NCBI RefSeq assembly: GCF_028401425.1
Contig: NZ_JAQOMS010000002.1
Span: 3,844,001 to 3,908,000 of the forward strand
Length of the DNA: 64,000 bases
Source: Psychrosphaera algicola
GTDB lineage: Bacteria > Pseudomonadota > Gammaproteobacteria > Enterobacterales > Alteromonadaceae
Direction: 5' to 3'
A program made the position numbers and the translations under genes. This document shows, piece by piece, positions 1 to 9,944 of this stretch. Below the pieces are notes generated by a model, which was not told where the DNA came from, did no database searches, and saw nothing but the letters and a program-made list of their open reading frames with translations. Each line of letters opens with the position of its first letter. Within the stretch, counting starts at the first letter, position 1.

Positions 1-29
1 ATTAAGACAATCAAACTAAAGAGAAGAAT

Positions 30-236
30 ATGAGTAAAGGTACAGTTAAGTGGTTCAATGCAGATAAAGGTTTCGGATTTATTACACCAGAAGACGGTAG
101 TAAAGATCTTTTTGTTCATCATTCAGAAATCCAAAGTGGTGGCGGTTACGCAACACTAAATGACGGACAAGCGGTTGAATTTGAAGTTGGCCAAGGTCAA
201 AAAGGCCCTTGTGCTAATAAAGTTGTTCCTCTTTAG
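30..236 (+). CDS. cspA: Cold-shock protein, CspA family
   Basis: This 68-residue protein is one cold-shock domain, a five-stranded OB-fold that binds single-stranded RNA and DNA and acts as an RNA chaperone in the cytoplasm. The RNP1 motif KGFGFI (residues 13-18) and the RNP2-like motif DLFVHH (residues 27-32) are intact, and the length is normal for the family. A purine-rich ribosome site (gagaag) precedes the ATG, and a strong terminator follows 60 bases after the stop, so it is probably monocistronic. The promoter and most of the long 5' leader usual for this family lie outside the window. The exact paralogue (CspA, CspE and so on) cannot be decided. Confidence 0.95.
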   Translation: MSKGTVKWFNADKGFGFITPEDGSKDLFVHHSEIQSGGGYATLNDGQAVEFEVGQGQKGPCANKVVPL

Positions 237-296
237 TCGTAGTACATAAGCAGAGCATAGGCGTCAAATATAAAATAATGATGACGCAATGAATAT

Positions 297-322
297 AAGG
301 AGGCCTAATAGCCTCCTTTTTT
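297..322 (+). terminator. Rho-independent terminator of the cold-shock gene
   Basis: A GGAGGC / GCCTCC stem with a 6-base loop is followed by six Ts, just downstream of the cold-shock gene. Confidence 0.85.
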
Positions 323-565
323 ATTGTCTTAAATTGTTATTTTAAAAACTGCAGTTTTCAAAACAAACAATTCAGATAGGCACTTTTTAATCAGCGTACA
401 TTAATTTTGTTATACTGACCTTTAGTTCAAACAAAGGATCAAACGAACTTCACACGACATTCAAAAGATGGTGTCTTTAATTTAATTCCGTATTCATATG
501 TCTAAAACACGCAGGGGTATCTTTACCTACGGGCTGTATATTTTTAGATGGGCGTTAATTTTAGG

Positions 566-985
566 CTAGCGTTGTGTCCCAGAGGGAGGACGACTATCTT
601 GCATTAAAATATCGAGTTTTTGTTGGGCCTGTATAGGTTTGTCCAAGTCTGTTATTTCAATCATCTCGCATTCATCTCTGATCATTTCAGCAATTAGACT
701 AGGATAATGGCGACAATCTTCCGGTCTATTCTGATAAATACTGCAGGTATACTTTGTTTGAGTTGGCGGTTGCGCTTTTAAGTCGGCATTACTTTCGACT
801 TCAAGGAATGGGCATCGGGTGAGTTTTTGGCCTGAAATGGGATCGAACCAAATATCGTCGTTTTTCACAAATTCAAAAATTTCGGGATTAAATATCTCCC
901 ACAAATCGATTTCGTCCTGAGTGGCCGATAACGCACCATCACCGTATTTGATACAACATTTACCACACTGGTTACAATCTTTCAT
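566..985 (-). CDS. YkgJ-type cysteine-cluster protein
   Basis: This 139-residue protein starts with the cluster CNQCGKCC and later shows CPFLE, C-x-IY-x(2)-RP and CRHYP. That is the cysteine pattern of the YkgJ (UPF0153) family, thought to bind zinc or an iron-sulfur cluster; the cellular role is unknown. The reading frame is intact and there is no signal peptide, so it is probably cytosolic. It converges on the cold-shock gene, and the 240 bases between them hold only that gene's terminator and a weak 23-codon ORF. Family assignment is firm; function is not. Confidence 0.85.
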   Translation of the reverse strand: MKDCNQCGKCCIKYGDGALSATQDEIDLWEIFNPEIFEFVKNDDIWFDPISGQKLTRCPFLEVESNADLKAQPPTQTKYTCSIYQNRPEDCRHYPSLIAEMIRDECEMIEITDLDKPIQAQQKLDILMQDSRPPSGTQR

Positions 986-1165
986 AGTAGGCCATGAAGT
1001 TGGGCTATTAAGCGAAGTGTAACACCTCTTACCGGCTCCGTAAGATTATTTAATATGTTGGTGCTTTATTTTAGAAATGGTGGGAGAGGGTTCGTCAGGT
1101 GGCTTAGAAGACAAGGGCTCGTCCACACTGCGAGGTAGTGAACGAGTTTTGTTTGTATTAAAAAG

Positions 1166-3549
1166 TTAATTACTGCGTGGCAGTGCCTTAGTGGTCGTAA
1201 ATACCATCAACGTTGTGGAAGCCATTCTGCCACCATCATCGGTAAAATTGACACTTATCTCATTGTTTTCTGAGAGTAAACTATATGGTACGGGTATTTC
1301 AATTACACCGTAAAAGTTATCTCGACCACTTAGGTTACGCCCATTTTTTGGTCGTATCCTCTAAAGTCGTTTGGTACCGTAACAGTAGTGCCATTAATGG
1401 TTACCACAGGTGATAACGACTTGCCGTGATCTCGAGCAAGCCCAATTCGTAATATCGCTTCGCCTTGTTCACCTAAAACGACATCGTTAATGTTTGACGT
1501 GATAGACGTATTTTTCTCGATTTCAACGGTGACCTTATCACCGTAATATTTGGCTTCATTATTACATTCTGTTTGAGCGATAACGTCTGACCATGTTGTC
1601 TTTATTATCATGGTCGCTTCGCTGCCAAGAACCACACTTTGCGGAAGTTCATTTAATGTAGTGGTTTCTAAAACAGAGGCTACATCGGCAGCATCGGTTG
1701 TTTTTAAATGTTTAATTTCAACAGCTGTAACATTGTTTGACGCTAAACCAAATGTGTTTAGATCAATTTCAACATCGTCAAACTCAAGACTATTTAAGAT
1801 CACATAACTGGTATTGTCATCAACATAACTATCGACTAGAACGTCTGGGTCGCTTGAGTGAGTGTCTATCCGAGTCCCTTTAACATCTGACCAAAGTTGA
1901 TAAAACATAACAAGATCGGAATATACCCATTCGTCACCGGCCCCTGCGCCTTCACGTTCAAACTTTTGAACCATTAATCGCGGACCGTATGGAACTGTTG
2001 TTCGTCCCCATTCCGCTTTTACCACATTAAATGGGATGGTTTTAAGGATGAGGTTTGGACGTTCCAAAAATGCCATTAACATGGAATTGATAGCGCGTAA
2101 TTGCAAGGTATTACGGTGAGGACTCCAACCTTGGTTAAACATGCTGTGAATAGCCGCACCATATTCTGAAACGATAAATGGCTTTACTTCGCCTAGTGTC
2201 ATTTGAGTATATTGTTCCATCAAATCGAATGTCGCTTCTAAGTTGCTGCCTTTGCGATATTTTTCACGATTTTGATGGGCTGGGAAGTCATATAAATGGA
2301 TGGAATAAAAATCCATATTGTCGCCTGCAATATCGATAAACTGCTTGTCTCTTTGTTCCCAGCGCGAAAAATTGTCTTTATCAAAATCAGGGAACGCGAC
2401 GGTGTAGCCACCGATAAGAACATCACTGTTGGTTTTTCTAATTTCATTGGCAACCGTATTATGAAATTTAAAAATGTCGGCTGGTGGTACTAGATCTGAG
2501 CCTGAACGCACTGTGGTAAGGTCATATAAAGGTTCGTTCATAACCTCGACAAATTTGGGTTTAATTTGGCCGAAACGCGCATCGTTAGGATTTTGATCAA
2601 AATACTTAGCTAGAAACTGCCCCATATAATGACCTGTTGCCGTGCCGAGGGGTTCGTCCGCAGAGTCAGTTTGTGAAAATGCCCAACCTTGTCCAGTCAA
2701 TGTTCCTTCTGGCCAGTATGGATGTTGTTGCGCACCAATTATCATATCTGTTGCACGGTGTTCATGAGCTCGTATGTTTTTGGACTTTTGTGTTGATGAG
2801 TTTGAATAACTCCATTTTGTATCGTTACCAAATGTGGTTGCCTGCGCTTCGTCAACTAAACCCGGACGGGATGCATCTTCTTTTAGGCGGCTTAATTGCC
2901 ACCCAATCGCGCCGGTATTACGACCTAAATAAACGTCATATCCTTCCAAAAAGTTTGTCATTACATCAGCATCAGCGTTCGGTGCATTGCGGCTATGAAC
3001 ATCGCCGCCATTCCAGTCATTTTCAGTAACGTCAGCATGAATAGTAATGAATTTTTTACGATCAAATGTGTCAATGCCACCTACAACATGCTTTGTATCA
3101 AAGTTAATGTCGACTTGCACATTACTGGCTGGTGCGGCTTTTGTAGTAACTTGGAAGGTTGCAGAGACACCGCCAATTGTTAATGTTGCGCTTGACGTTG
3201 TTGCAAATAACTCTGAGCTTGTTAATTGAATGTTGACGGTTTGACCATTAGAAATTTCACCCGCGGTGGAAGTTAATGCCCCACCACTGATAGCATATTC
3301 ACCGCCTGTTATAGAAATAGCCGCCGACGCTGTTAATCCGGTGACCGTTACTACACTACTTGATACGGTTGTTGCCGGTTCTGCGGCAACAACCGCTGGG
3401 AATACAAATGCATCAGGTGTTGTGTCAACTTGCGCTATCGGGTCAGGGTCTGGTGTCGACTCCGAACTCGAACCGCAACCTGATAATATCGAGCAAGTAA
3501 AGATTAATGGCAAAAGACAATGCCATATTTTTTTATTTAAATTATTCAT
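1166..3549 (-). CDS. GH86 beta-agarase, lipoprotein
   Basis: This secreted glycoside hydrolase should cut beta-1,4 links of agarose (porphyran is possible, since GH86 has both activities). The signal peptide ends in the lipobox LSGC, so it is probably anchored in the outer membrane. A Thr/Ser/Ala-rich Ig-like stretch (about residues 40-140) leads into a TIM barrel. Predicted acid/base Glu is in VEVMNEP (about residue 339) and nucleophile Glu in IVSEYGA (about residue 462). The continuous frame stops at 1330, but after a one-base shift at the run of six Ts near 1345 it reads on for about 60 natural residues to a TAA at 1166, so I place the end there. A GntR-type palindrome lies 65 bases upstream of the start, and the GntR gene is the next gene downstream on the map. 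Confidence 0.85.
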
Positions 3550-3613
3550 TTTACTGCCTTATTTATACTTCTCTAAGATCTAATTTGCAGACTTAACAAC
3601 TTGTATAATGTTG

Positions 3614-3627
3614 ATTGTTTACAAAAT
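3614..3627. promoter_or_regulatory. Putative GntR operator, copy 1 (GH86 promoter)
   Basis: ATTGTTTACAAAAT, with core TTGT-TT-ACAA, lies 65 bases upstream of the GH86 start. Near-identical sites occur at 4364, 4480, 6874 and 8693, all in intergenic DNA of the agar cluster. Confidence 0.6.
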
Positions 3628-3677
3628 GCAACCGTGTATAAAAAAACCTTAATGAGATAAGGTTTTTTAGCTAAAAA

Positions 3678-4292
3678 TTATTTTATATTAGCTTTAATCG
3701 CTTTTGTTGCCGCGCTTATATCACCGTCTTTCAACGCATCCAAGATAACGCGGTGCTCATTTACGCACTCTTCACCGGTGGTAATACGTTTGTAGTTTAG
3801 GCGCATACGCATTACGTATGGATACCAGATGTTAACGAGTTCGTCGCCACCGGCTTTATGTATTAAGTAGTTGTGGAATGAAATATCAATTTTTGTGACT
3901 TCAGTGTAATCACTGCGCTCAAAGGCTTCTTGTAATTCATCTAATATGGATTCTAGATCAGCAACGTCATTTGCAGTTAACTTATCTTTCAGTTGCTCAA
4001 TGGCAAAAACTTCGATTTCTCGACGCAATTTAATCATTAGCTTCTGTAGTTTTGGATCAAGTATGCTATTGACCGAAGCGCCGCAGTTATTTTTAGATAT
4101 GAGCAAGCCTTCTTTTGTAAGCTGCAATATCACGTCACGAATGGGTCCGCGCGATAATCCAAAACGTTCGGCCAATTCTTTTTCGTTCAATTTAGTATTG
4201 GGAGCCAAATCACCTGCGATGATGTCTGAACGAATTTGTTCAGCAATCTGATCTTTCACAGATAAAATTTTTGGCGCTCTTACTCCAGCCAT
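3678..4292 (-). CDS. GntR-family regulator with FCD domain
   Basis: This 204-residue regulator has an N-terminal winged helix-turn-helix (about residues 10-75, including LNEKELAERFGLSRGPIRD) and a C-terminal all-helical FCD effector domain (about 85-200). FCD regulators usually respond to sugar acids or other carboxylates, and the length is slightly short but complete. A GGGG ribosome site precedes the ATG. It sits between two agarase genes and has the shared palindrome 72 bases upstream, so it probably controls itself and the agar genes. A natural ligand would be an agar-derived sugar acid such as 2-keto-3-deoxygalactonate, but that is inference. Confidence 0.9.
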   Translation of the reverse strand: MAGVRAPKILSVKDQIAEQIRSDIIAGDLAPNTKLNEKELAERFGLSRGPIRDVILQLTKEGLLISKNNCGASVNSILDPKLQKLMIKLRREIEVFAIEQLKDKLTANDVADLESILDELQEAFERSDYTEVTKIDISFHNYLIHKAGGDELVNIWYPYVMRMRLNYKRITTGEECVNEHRVILDALKDGDISAATKAIKANIK

Positions 4293-4363
4293 ATTAACCC
4301 CTTAATTCAAATAGTTCCGACATTGTAGAGTTTTCATCCACAAATAACAATTGTCGCTATTTT

Positions 4364-4377
4364 ATTGTTTACAAAAT
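4364..4377. promoter_or_regulatory. Putative GntR operator, copy 2 (autoregulation)
   Basis: ATTGTTTACAAAAT, identical over 14 bases to the copy at 3614, lies 72 bases upstream of the gntR start. Confidence 0.6.
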
Positions 4378-4479
4378 AATGACGTATATTAACTTTTATC
4401 GCCTTATATTAAGGCATTAATTATAATTAGATTAAGTATTTTTTATATAATTAATGCCATTTCTGATATTTAGGACGTT

Positions 4480-4491
4480 ATTGTTAACAAT
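4480..4491. promoter_or_regulatory. Putative GntR operator, copy 3
   Basis: ATTGTTAACAAT is a perfect 12-bp palindrome with the same core. It sits just past the GH50 stop codon and about 190 bases upstream of gntR, so with copy 2 it could support looping at the gntR promoter. Confidence 0.5.
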
Positions 4492-4493
4492 AA

Positions 4494-6810
4494 TTACTGG
4501 TTGAAGCGCCTTTCGTACATTATTTCGTTAATTTCTGTCGCCGCTTTTACAATCGGTTTGTAAGGTGTATCTGCAACATTGATAAAACCAACATTGTAGT
4601 TTTCACCATCATAAGCACGACCTGTAATTGGTGAGTCCATATATTGGAACCAGTGAGCACCAATAAAGTTTGGATGGTCGATAACTGAGTGCATATAGTC
4701 TTTATACATTACGCCGCGGTCTTCTTGACTTGATGCGTGAATGAGGCCGGGATGGAACAAGCCCGAGTCAGATGCGCCATTGTGCCACTCTCCAACAATC
4801 GCAGGCATATCAAGTTTTTCTAAGAACTTCCATTTACTCTTAGTAAGACCTTCTTTGTAAACGTTAAAGCTTATAACATCGACATGTTTTGCAGACGCCA
4901 TGACAGCTTCTTTTGGCATACCCCAATCAGGGAAGCGAGCACCCATATATAGGTGATTTGGCATATGTTTGTCTTTGGCTTTACTCACAACAGAGAAATA
5001 CTGATTTGCATATGCATGAAGCATAATTGAAAAGTCAGCGACTTGATTCGGTTTTGTAATATCGCCTTTAATCCCTTTGTTAAAGCTTTTCCAGCTTGCG
5101 ACGTCTGTTCCCCAGCTGGTATTTAGTTTTTCAATCGTTCCGTATTTTTGCTTCATTAAACGAGTGAATTCTGCTTTGGTTGGCACGTCATTGCCGTCGC
5201 GCTGTAACGTATGTAAAGCAATACCATACTGTGATGCAAGACTATCAGGACGGCCTAAGCTCATTTCGTTATCGATAAACACACCAACACACCAAGGGTT
5301 GTTGCGTACTTCTTCCGCCACTTTTGCTAGGGTGATATTGGCGCGTTCTTCAAACAACGGATCGAATACATCCGGCAGTGGCGCCCAAAAGTCGTTGCCG
5401 CTAGATACGGTTTTGTAGTTACCTATGATCCAACCGTTCGCAAAATAAGGAACACGATTGTTCTGATAAAACATTGGATCAGTCCAGTTGCCGAATGACG
5501 TAAAGCCCCAAGTTTGCATTCTTCGAATAGTCACATCCTGCCAAACTTGCATGAAGTCAGGGTTTATATCTGAATATTTCCGCTCTAAGTTGGCCGAATA
5601 GAAACTGAAAGTTTCACCATGTTTAAGGGGTCCTGAGTGTGCTGAACGGCGGTAGCCGTAATGTTTGCCGAGAGGTTCGTCGTAACTTGGTAACCAATTA
5701 AACATTTGTTTACGTACGTCTGACGCGACTTTGCGTGTTGGAATAGCTTCAGCACCAACGCGGTTTAACTTTTGTGAGTCTTCAGGGGTGAGATCACCTG
5801 CTTTTCTTTGGACGATTTTAGATGGGTCGAAGTCATATCCTGTCATTGTCGACGTATTGGAAAGGCGAATAATGTCTAAACCTGTAGCAAAGTATGGGTA
5901 ACCTTCTGGGTCAACTAGAGACCATTTGTCGCCAATTTTTTGGGTTCTAAAATAACCTGTGGCAGCTTGACGAGGGCCGTTTTTCCAGCCTCCAAATTTC
6001 GATCGTGTGGCTGGGTCATAATTATTTCTTAATTCACTCATTTCCTGATCACGAGCGGCTTTTAATTCGTCGATATCATGGATTTTTCCAGCAAATTCAA
6101 CTTTAGCGTTTTGGCCAAATTGATCGACTATACCCGTCAAGAACTGCTCATCAAATTTAGGGTTTGTTCTTAGGCCGATATTACTGATGGTGATCGTCTT
6201 ATCAAAAAGGGCACTTTGTACGCTTAGGCTAATTCGTTTGATTTTCGATGTATCTAAGTTCTTTTTACCCCAAAGTGAAATGAATTGAGTTTCATTTGAA
6301 GCCCAAGTATCAGGGTTAGAACGTAGACCAGAGGTAAAGTTAAGTTCTACTTTTTCATCACCATCTGGCGTTGCTAAGGTCATGACCAGCCATTTTGGCA
6401 TAATAGGTTTTTGTAGGGCCAATAGGAATGCTGACACTTCGAGTGTAGTTATCTCCGTTGCCATCGGTAATGTCTAAATATATTTGGGTTGAATGCTGAC
6501 CGCTATTGGCAATGTCGAATGCAAGATTAAAGTCTTTAAAATCGCTCCAGTCCCAACCCTGCTCAGATTCAAATACAATTGATGAATAGCTATGCTTACC
6601 AGAATGAAAGTTAACAACGATTGCGCCGTCATCTGATACATAAGCATCAGCGGCATTGAGCTTCACTTCTTTTGGAAGTGTCTTGTCTGACTGAATATCG
6701 ACAAGCTGGGTTAAATACGACGAGTCGGTATTTGTTGATTGGTTTTGTTTATTGCTGCATCCGCTGAGCAGCATCACTGTTGATAGGGCTGCCAGTGTTA
6801 TTATTCTCAT
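4494..6810 (-). CDS. GH50 beta-agarase, lipoprotein
   Basis: This enzyme should hydrolyse agarose or neoagaro-oligosaccharides; many GH50 members release neoagarobiose, the substrate of the GH117 enzyme nearby. It starts with a lipoprotein signal ending LLSGC (about residue 18). A beta-sandwich region (about 30-200) precedes the TIM barrel, with the predicted acid/base Glu in FIDNEMSLG and nucleophile in IVGEWHNGA. The late GH50 hallmark around WFQYMDSPITGRAYDGENYN is clear. The frame breaks once near 6385: the first part reads to about MAGHDL and the second resumes at ATPDGDEKVELNF. Joined, it is about 770 residues, normal for the family. A GntR-type palindrome lies 64 bases upstream. Confidence 0.9.
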
Positions 6811-6873
6811 TTTGTTCCCCTGATGGTTATGTTGGAGCTAGGATGAGTATATAGGATAAAATGTAGATTGAAA

Positions 6874-6887
6874 ATTGTTAACAAAAT
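6874..6887. promoter_or_regulatory. Putative GntR operator, copy 4 (GH50 promoter)
   Basis: ATTGTTAACAAAAT lies 64 bases upstream of the GH50 start. The rest of the 6811-7156 gap holds only this site and the cyclophilin terminator. Confidence 0.6.
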
Positions 6888-7100
6888 GTTTTTTGAATTA
6901 TTTTTAGTCAGCTCTGTGTCCATTATAGCGTGTGTCTAATTTAATTCCCTTAACTTGCTAATAAATAACAGGGTTGTTGTAAATTACTCGGCGTTATAGA
7001 TAGGCTTTAGATAGTTGACGTCACATCCAATATTGTTTTTTGAGACGTTTTAGTAAGTATTTTTTACTATTTATAAGGTGTGTTTGTGAAAAAATAACAT

Positions 7101-7130
7101 AAAAAAAGCCAACAGATTTGTTGGCTTTTA
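7101..7130 (-). terminator. Terminator of the double-cyclophilin gene
   Basis: AAAGCCAAC / GTTGGCTTT with a 6-base loop is flanked by A and T runs, 27 bases past the stop codon of the minus-strand cyclophilin gene. Confidence 0.8.
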
Positions 7131-7156
7131 GTGTATTAGTTATTAGTTATGCTTGA

Positions 7157-8407
7157 TTAAGGCAAAGGACAGTCCATTGCTGTTACTGAGTCGATAGTAA
7201 TTGCAACGTCAGGCACGTCGGCACGACCGCTTTGAGTTGAGGTATCAACATTAACGATAGTATCAACAACATCCATACCACCAATGACACCACCGAATAC
7301 AGTATAACCAACGCCATCGCTTGCAGACTCTTGGTTTAACGAATCATTATCAACCACGTTAATGAAAAACTGACTGGTTGCTGAATTTGGCGCTGAAGTA
7401 CGAGCCATAGCAATTCGGCCTCGATAGTTTTTAAGTCCGTTCATTGATTCAGTTGCAATAGCTGCTCGGGTCGTTTTGGTTTCAAGTTCTGGTGTTAATC
7501 CACCACCTTGTATCATAAAGTTAGGAATTACCCGGTGGAAAATTAGACCATCATAAAAACCGTCTGTTACATACTGAGTAAAGTTTTCACTTGTTGCCGG
7601 TGCATATAACGTATCAATAGCCAATTCAATATTACCTTGGCTTGTTACCATGTTAAAACAAGAATAATCGCCGCGAGTTAAGTCAATGGCAGCAGTATCG
7701 TCACTGTCATTAACAGGGTAAGGTAAGATAATAACTTTAGGTTCAATTGGTTCTGAAACCGCAGGGCAGGCTGTCGCTACAACATTACTTATCAAAACAT
7801 TTTCATCAGGTTTATATCCAACATCGTCTGTTGCGGTAACAGGCACATCTGAAATGGCATCAACAACGTCCATTCCAGCGACGACGCCACCGAATACGGT
7901 TAGTCCATGACCATCCGAGGTTTGGCCATAGCCAAATGAAGGATTGTTGTAAATGTTAATTAAAAAACTGGAGGTTGCTGAATCAGGTTGGTCAAAACCA
8001 CGCGTTGCCACTAAACGACCGCGGTAATTTAATAAACCATTTCTTGCTTCAGACACAACTGGATCTAACGTCGTTTTTGCGACTAAATCTTCACCCATGA
8101 TGCCGGTTTGGACCAATGAGTTGGACAAAACATTATGGAAGATCACGCCATTATAAAACTGACTGTCTACATATTGTTTAAAATTTGCGGCGTGCAATGG
8201 GGCATATGTTTCATCCAAAGCTACGGTAAAATCACCTTTAGTCGTCGTTACGTCATAACAAGCATAACCGCCACGAGACAAATCGAGTGTGGCTGAGGTA
8301 TCGGTGGTCGAAAGAATATCTGGTTCTGAATTGTCATCGTCATCTGACGAACAGGCAAATAAAGATAACGACATACAAAGTAGAAGGGTACTGCGTAGGT
8401 TAAACAT
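7157..8407 (-). CDS. Lipoprotein with two tandem cyclophilin domains
   Basis: This 416-residue lipoprotein (lipobox LFAC, then an acidic SSDDDDN linker) carries two cyclophilin-type peptidyl-prolyl isomerase domains, at about residues 45-215 and 240-415. The second keeps the active-site block FHRVIPNFMIQGGG with its catalytic Arg. In the first the same place reads FHNVLSNSLVQTGI, so the Arg is Asn and the conserved Phe and Gly are lost; it is probably inactive and may only bind substrate. The gene is intact. It sits between the agarases and the kinase/GH117 genes, so it might help fold secreted proteins, but that link is only positional. Confidence 0.88.
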   Translation of the reverse strand: MFNLRSTLLLCMSLSLFACSSDDDDNSEPDILSTTDTSATLDLSRGGYACYDVTTTKGDFTVALDETYAPLHAANFKQYVDSQFYNGVIFHNVLSNSLVQTGIMGEDLVAKTTLDPVVSEARNGLLNYRGRLVATRGFDQPDSATSSFLINIYNNPSFGYGQTSDGHGLTVFGGVVAGMDVVDAISDVPVTATDDVGYKPDENVLISNVVATACPAVSEPIEPKVIILPYPVNDSDDTAAIDLTRGDYSCFNMVTSQGNIELAIDTLYAPATSENFTQYVTDGFYDGLIFHRVIPNFMIQGGGLTPELETKTTRAAIATESMNGLKNYRGRIAMARTSAPNSATSQFFINVVDNDSLNQESASDGVGYTVFGGVIGGMDVVDTIVNVDTSTQSGRADVPDVAITIDSVTAMDCPLP

Positions 8408-8560
8408 GACGGGTTCTCAACTAATTCAAAGGAAAATTTTTCAATTTTAATGCGCGACTTTTTGAAGCGATTCAAAATGAATGTAATTTTATTGTTTTAC
8501 AGACTATGTATTAAATCATAAGTTCAACGTTTAAAACGTAATCTTATGTAACTGTACGTA

Positions 8561-8577
8561 TAAAACAGTCTGTTTTA
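8561..8577. repeat. Perfect inverted repeat in the 8.4-9.0 kb gap
   Basis: TAAAACA-GTC-TGTTTTA has 7-bp arms around a 3-base centre. It lies between the cyclophilin start (8407) and the kinase start (8990). The 582-base gap holds this, the GntR-type site at 8693 and no gene I can support. Confidence 0.4.
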
Positions 8578-8692
8578 CCAAAATACGGCAGTCATGTAAT
8601 CGCTTACAGTAACAAAAGTCAACTATTCTAATCAAAAATGAATACGTTTAACCTCTGGGCATATTACCCAAACACCACTTTGTGTATATTTA

Positions 8693-8706
8693 ATTGTTAA
8701 CAAAAG
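8693..8706. promoter_or_regulatory. Putative GntR operator, copy 5
   Basis: ATTGTTAACAAAAG lies midway between the divergent cyclophilin and KDG-kinase genes, about 285 bases from each start. It could serve either or both; the kinase/GH117 pair is the more sensible target. Confidence 0.5.
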
Positions 8707-8989
8707 TGTGTTATTACGTTACTATCAAATTATTGTGTGAAACAGTATTGCAGATAATAAGTGTAAAACTGAGGCCTGAAGTGGGCTTAAGCCTTTGTTC
8801 CGGTTACGACTATTTAGGTCTATTTAATGGGGTGAACATCTTTGCCTGATCTCTACGTGTTTGCAAATAGGATTATCCGCGAATGCAGACGATTAACTGG
8901 AAGCTCGCTAGAAGTAACGGTTTAGTTTGGGTGATAACTTCTGAAATGAAATTTAGATAAACCCTTGTGGTGAAAATGAGAAATATATT

Positions 8990-9926
8990 ATGAGCCGTAC
9001 ATTAATGGCCATCGGCGAATGCATGATGGAGTTAGTTGAGCAAAGTGATGATTTGCTTCAAAGGTCCTATGCTGGCGATACTTATAACGCCTTAGTTTAT
9101 GCCAAGCGCAGTTTTCCCGAGCATGATGCTCAATTTTTTCCGCGGTCGGTCAAGACAATGTCAGTTCGGCTATGGTAAGTCGATGGGTTAACGAAGGCAT
9201 TAATATTGAAACGGTGCAACGCAGTGCAGACCATACCATCGGTATTTATTCGATTGCTGTAGATGCTGAAGGCGAGCGCAGTTTTAGTTATTGGCGAAAA
9301 GATTCAGCCGCAACAAAGATGATGCGATTACGCTCAGAGACAGCACTTTATGAACTATGCAAAGACGCCGATTTGATCTTTTTAGCGGTATCAGTTTGGG
9401 TATTTTGAACGAAATTGATAAAGCTAAGTTATTGTCACTGCTATCTAAATTGAAATCTGAAGGCAAAGTGATCGCATTTGATCCCAACTATCGCCCTAGC
9501 ATGTTTAAACATGTTGATGATGCGGTTAAGTGGTTTACCAAAGCCTATCAGGTCGCCACTATTGCCTTGCTTAGGTTAGATGAACATGAACTTTTATTCC
9601 GACATAGGAATAAAGAAGAGGTCGTCAACTTTTGCTTTGCAAATGGAGTCAATGAAGTAATTGTCAAAGCAGGTAAGTTGGGCACCTACGGTTATTATGA
9701 AGGTGAAGAGGTATGTGTGCCATTTTCCCCTGCACCAAAGCAAATTGATACAACAGCAGCCGGAGACTCATTTGCGGGCGTTTATTTGGCCTCTAGACTC
9801 TCTGGAGTAAATGTTAAAGACGCGATTCATAACGCCGCTGATGTGGCGAAAATTGTTGTGCAGCACAAAGGGGCCATACTATCTGCGGCACTTTTGAAAG
9901 ATTGCATCAGTAAATTAGTCCGATAA
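8990..9926 (+). CDS. 2-keto-3-deoxy sugar-acid kinase, PfkB family
   Basis: This enzyme should phosphorylate 2-keto-3-deoxygluconate or -galactonate with ATP, the step after anhydrogalactose oxidation in agar catabolism. Visible are the N-terminal start AIGECMMELVEQ, the mid block FDPNYRPSMF and the C-terminal PfkB signature DTTAAGDSFAGVYLAS, whose Asp is the catalytic base. The frame breaks twice: near 9135 (run of six Ts) and near 9375-9400 (run of five Ts). Joined, it is about 310 residues, normal for the family. GH117 follows after 18 bases, so the two are co-transcribed. The symbol is left empty because glucose- and galactose-series kinases look alike. Confidence 0.85.
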
Positions 9927-9944
9927 ATTAAGACTGGAAAAATT

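Noticed and set aside
497..568. A 23-codon plus-strand frame (MSKTRRGIFTYGLYIFRWAL)
   Set aside because: No clear ribosome site, and it runs into the 3' end of the YkgJ gene; too short to support.
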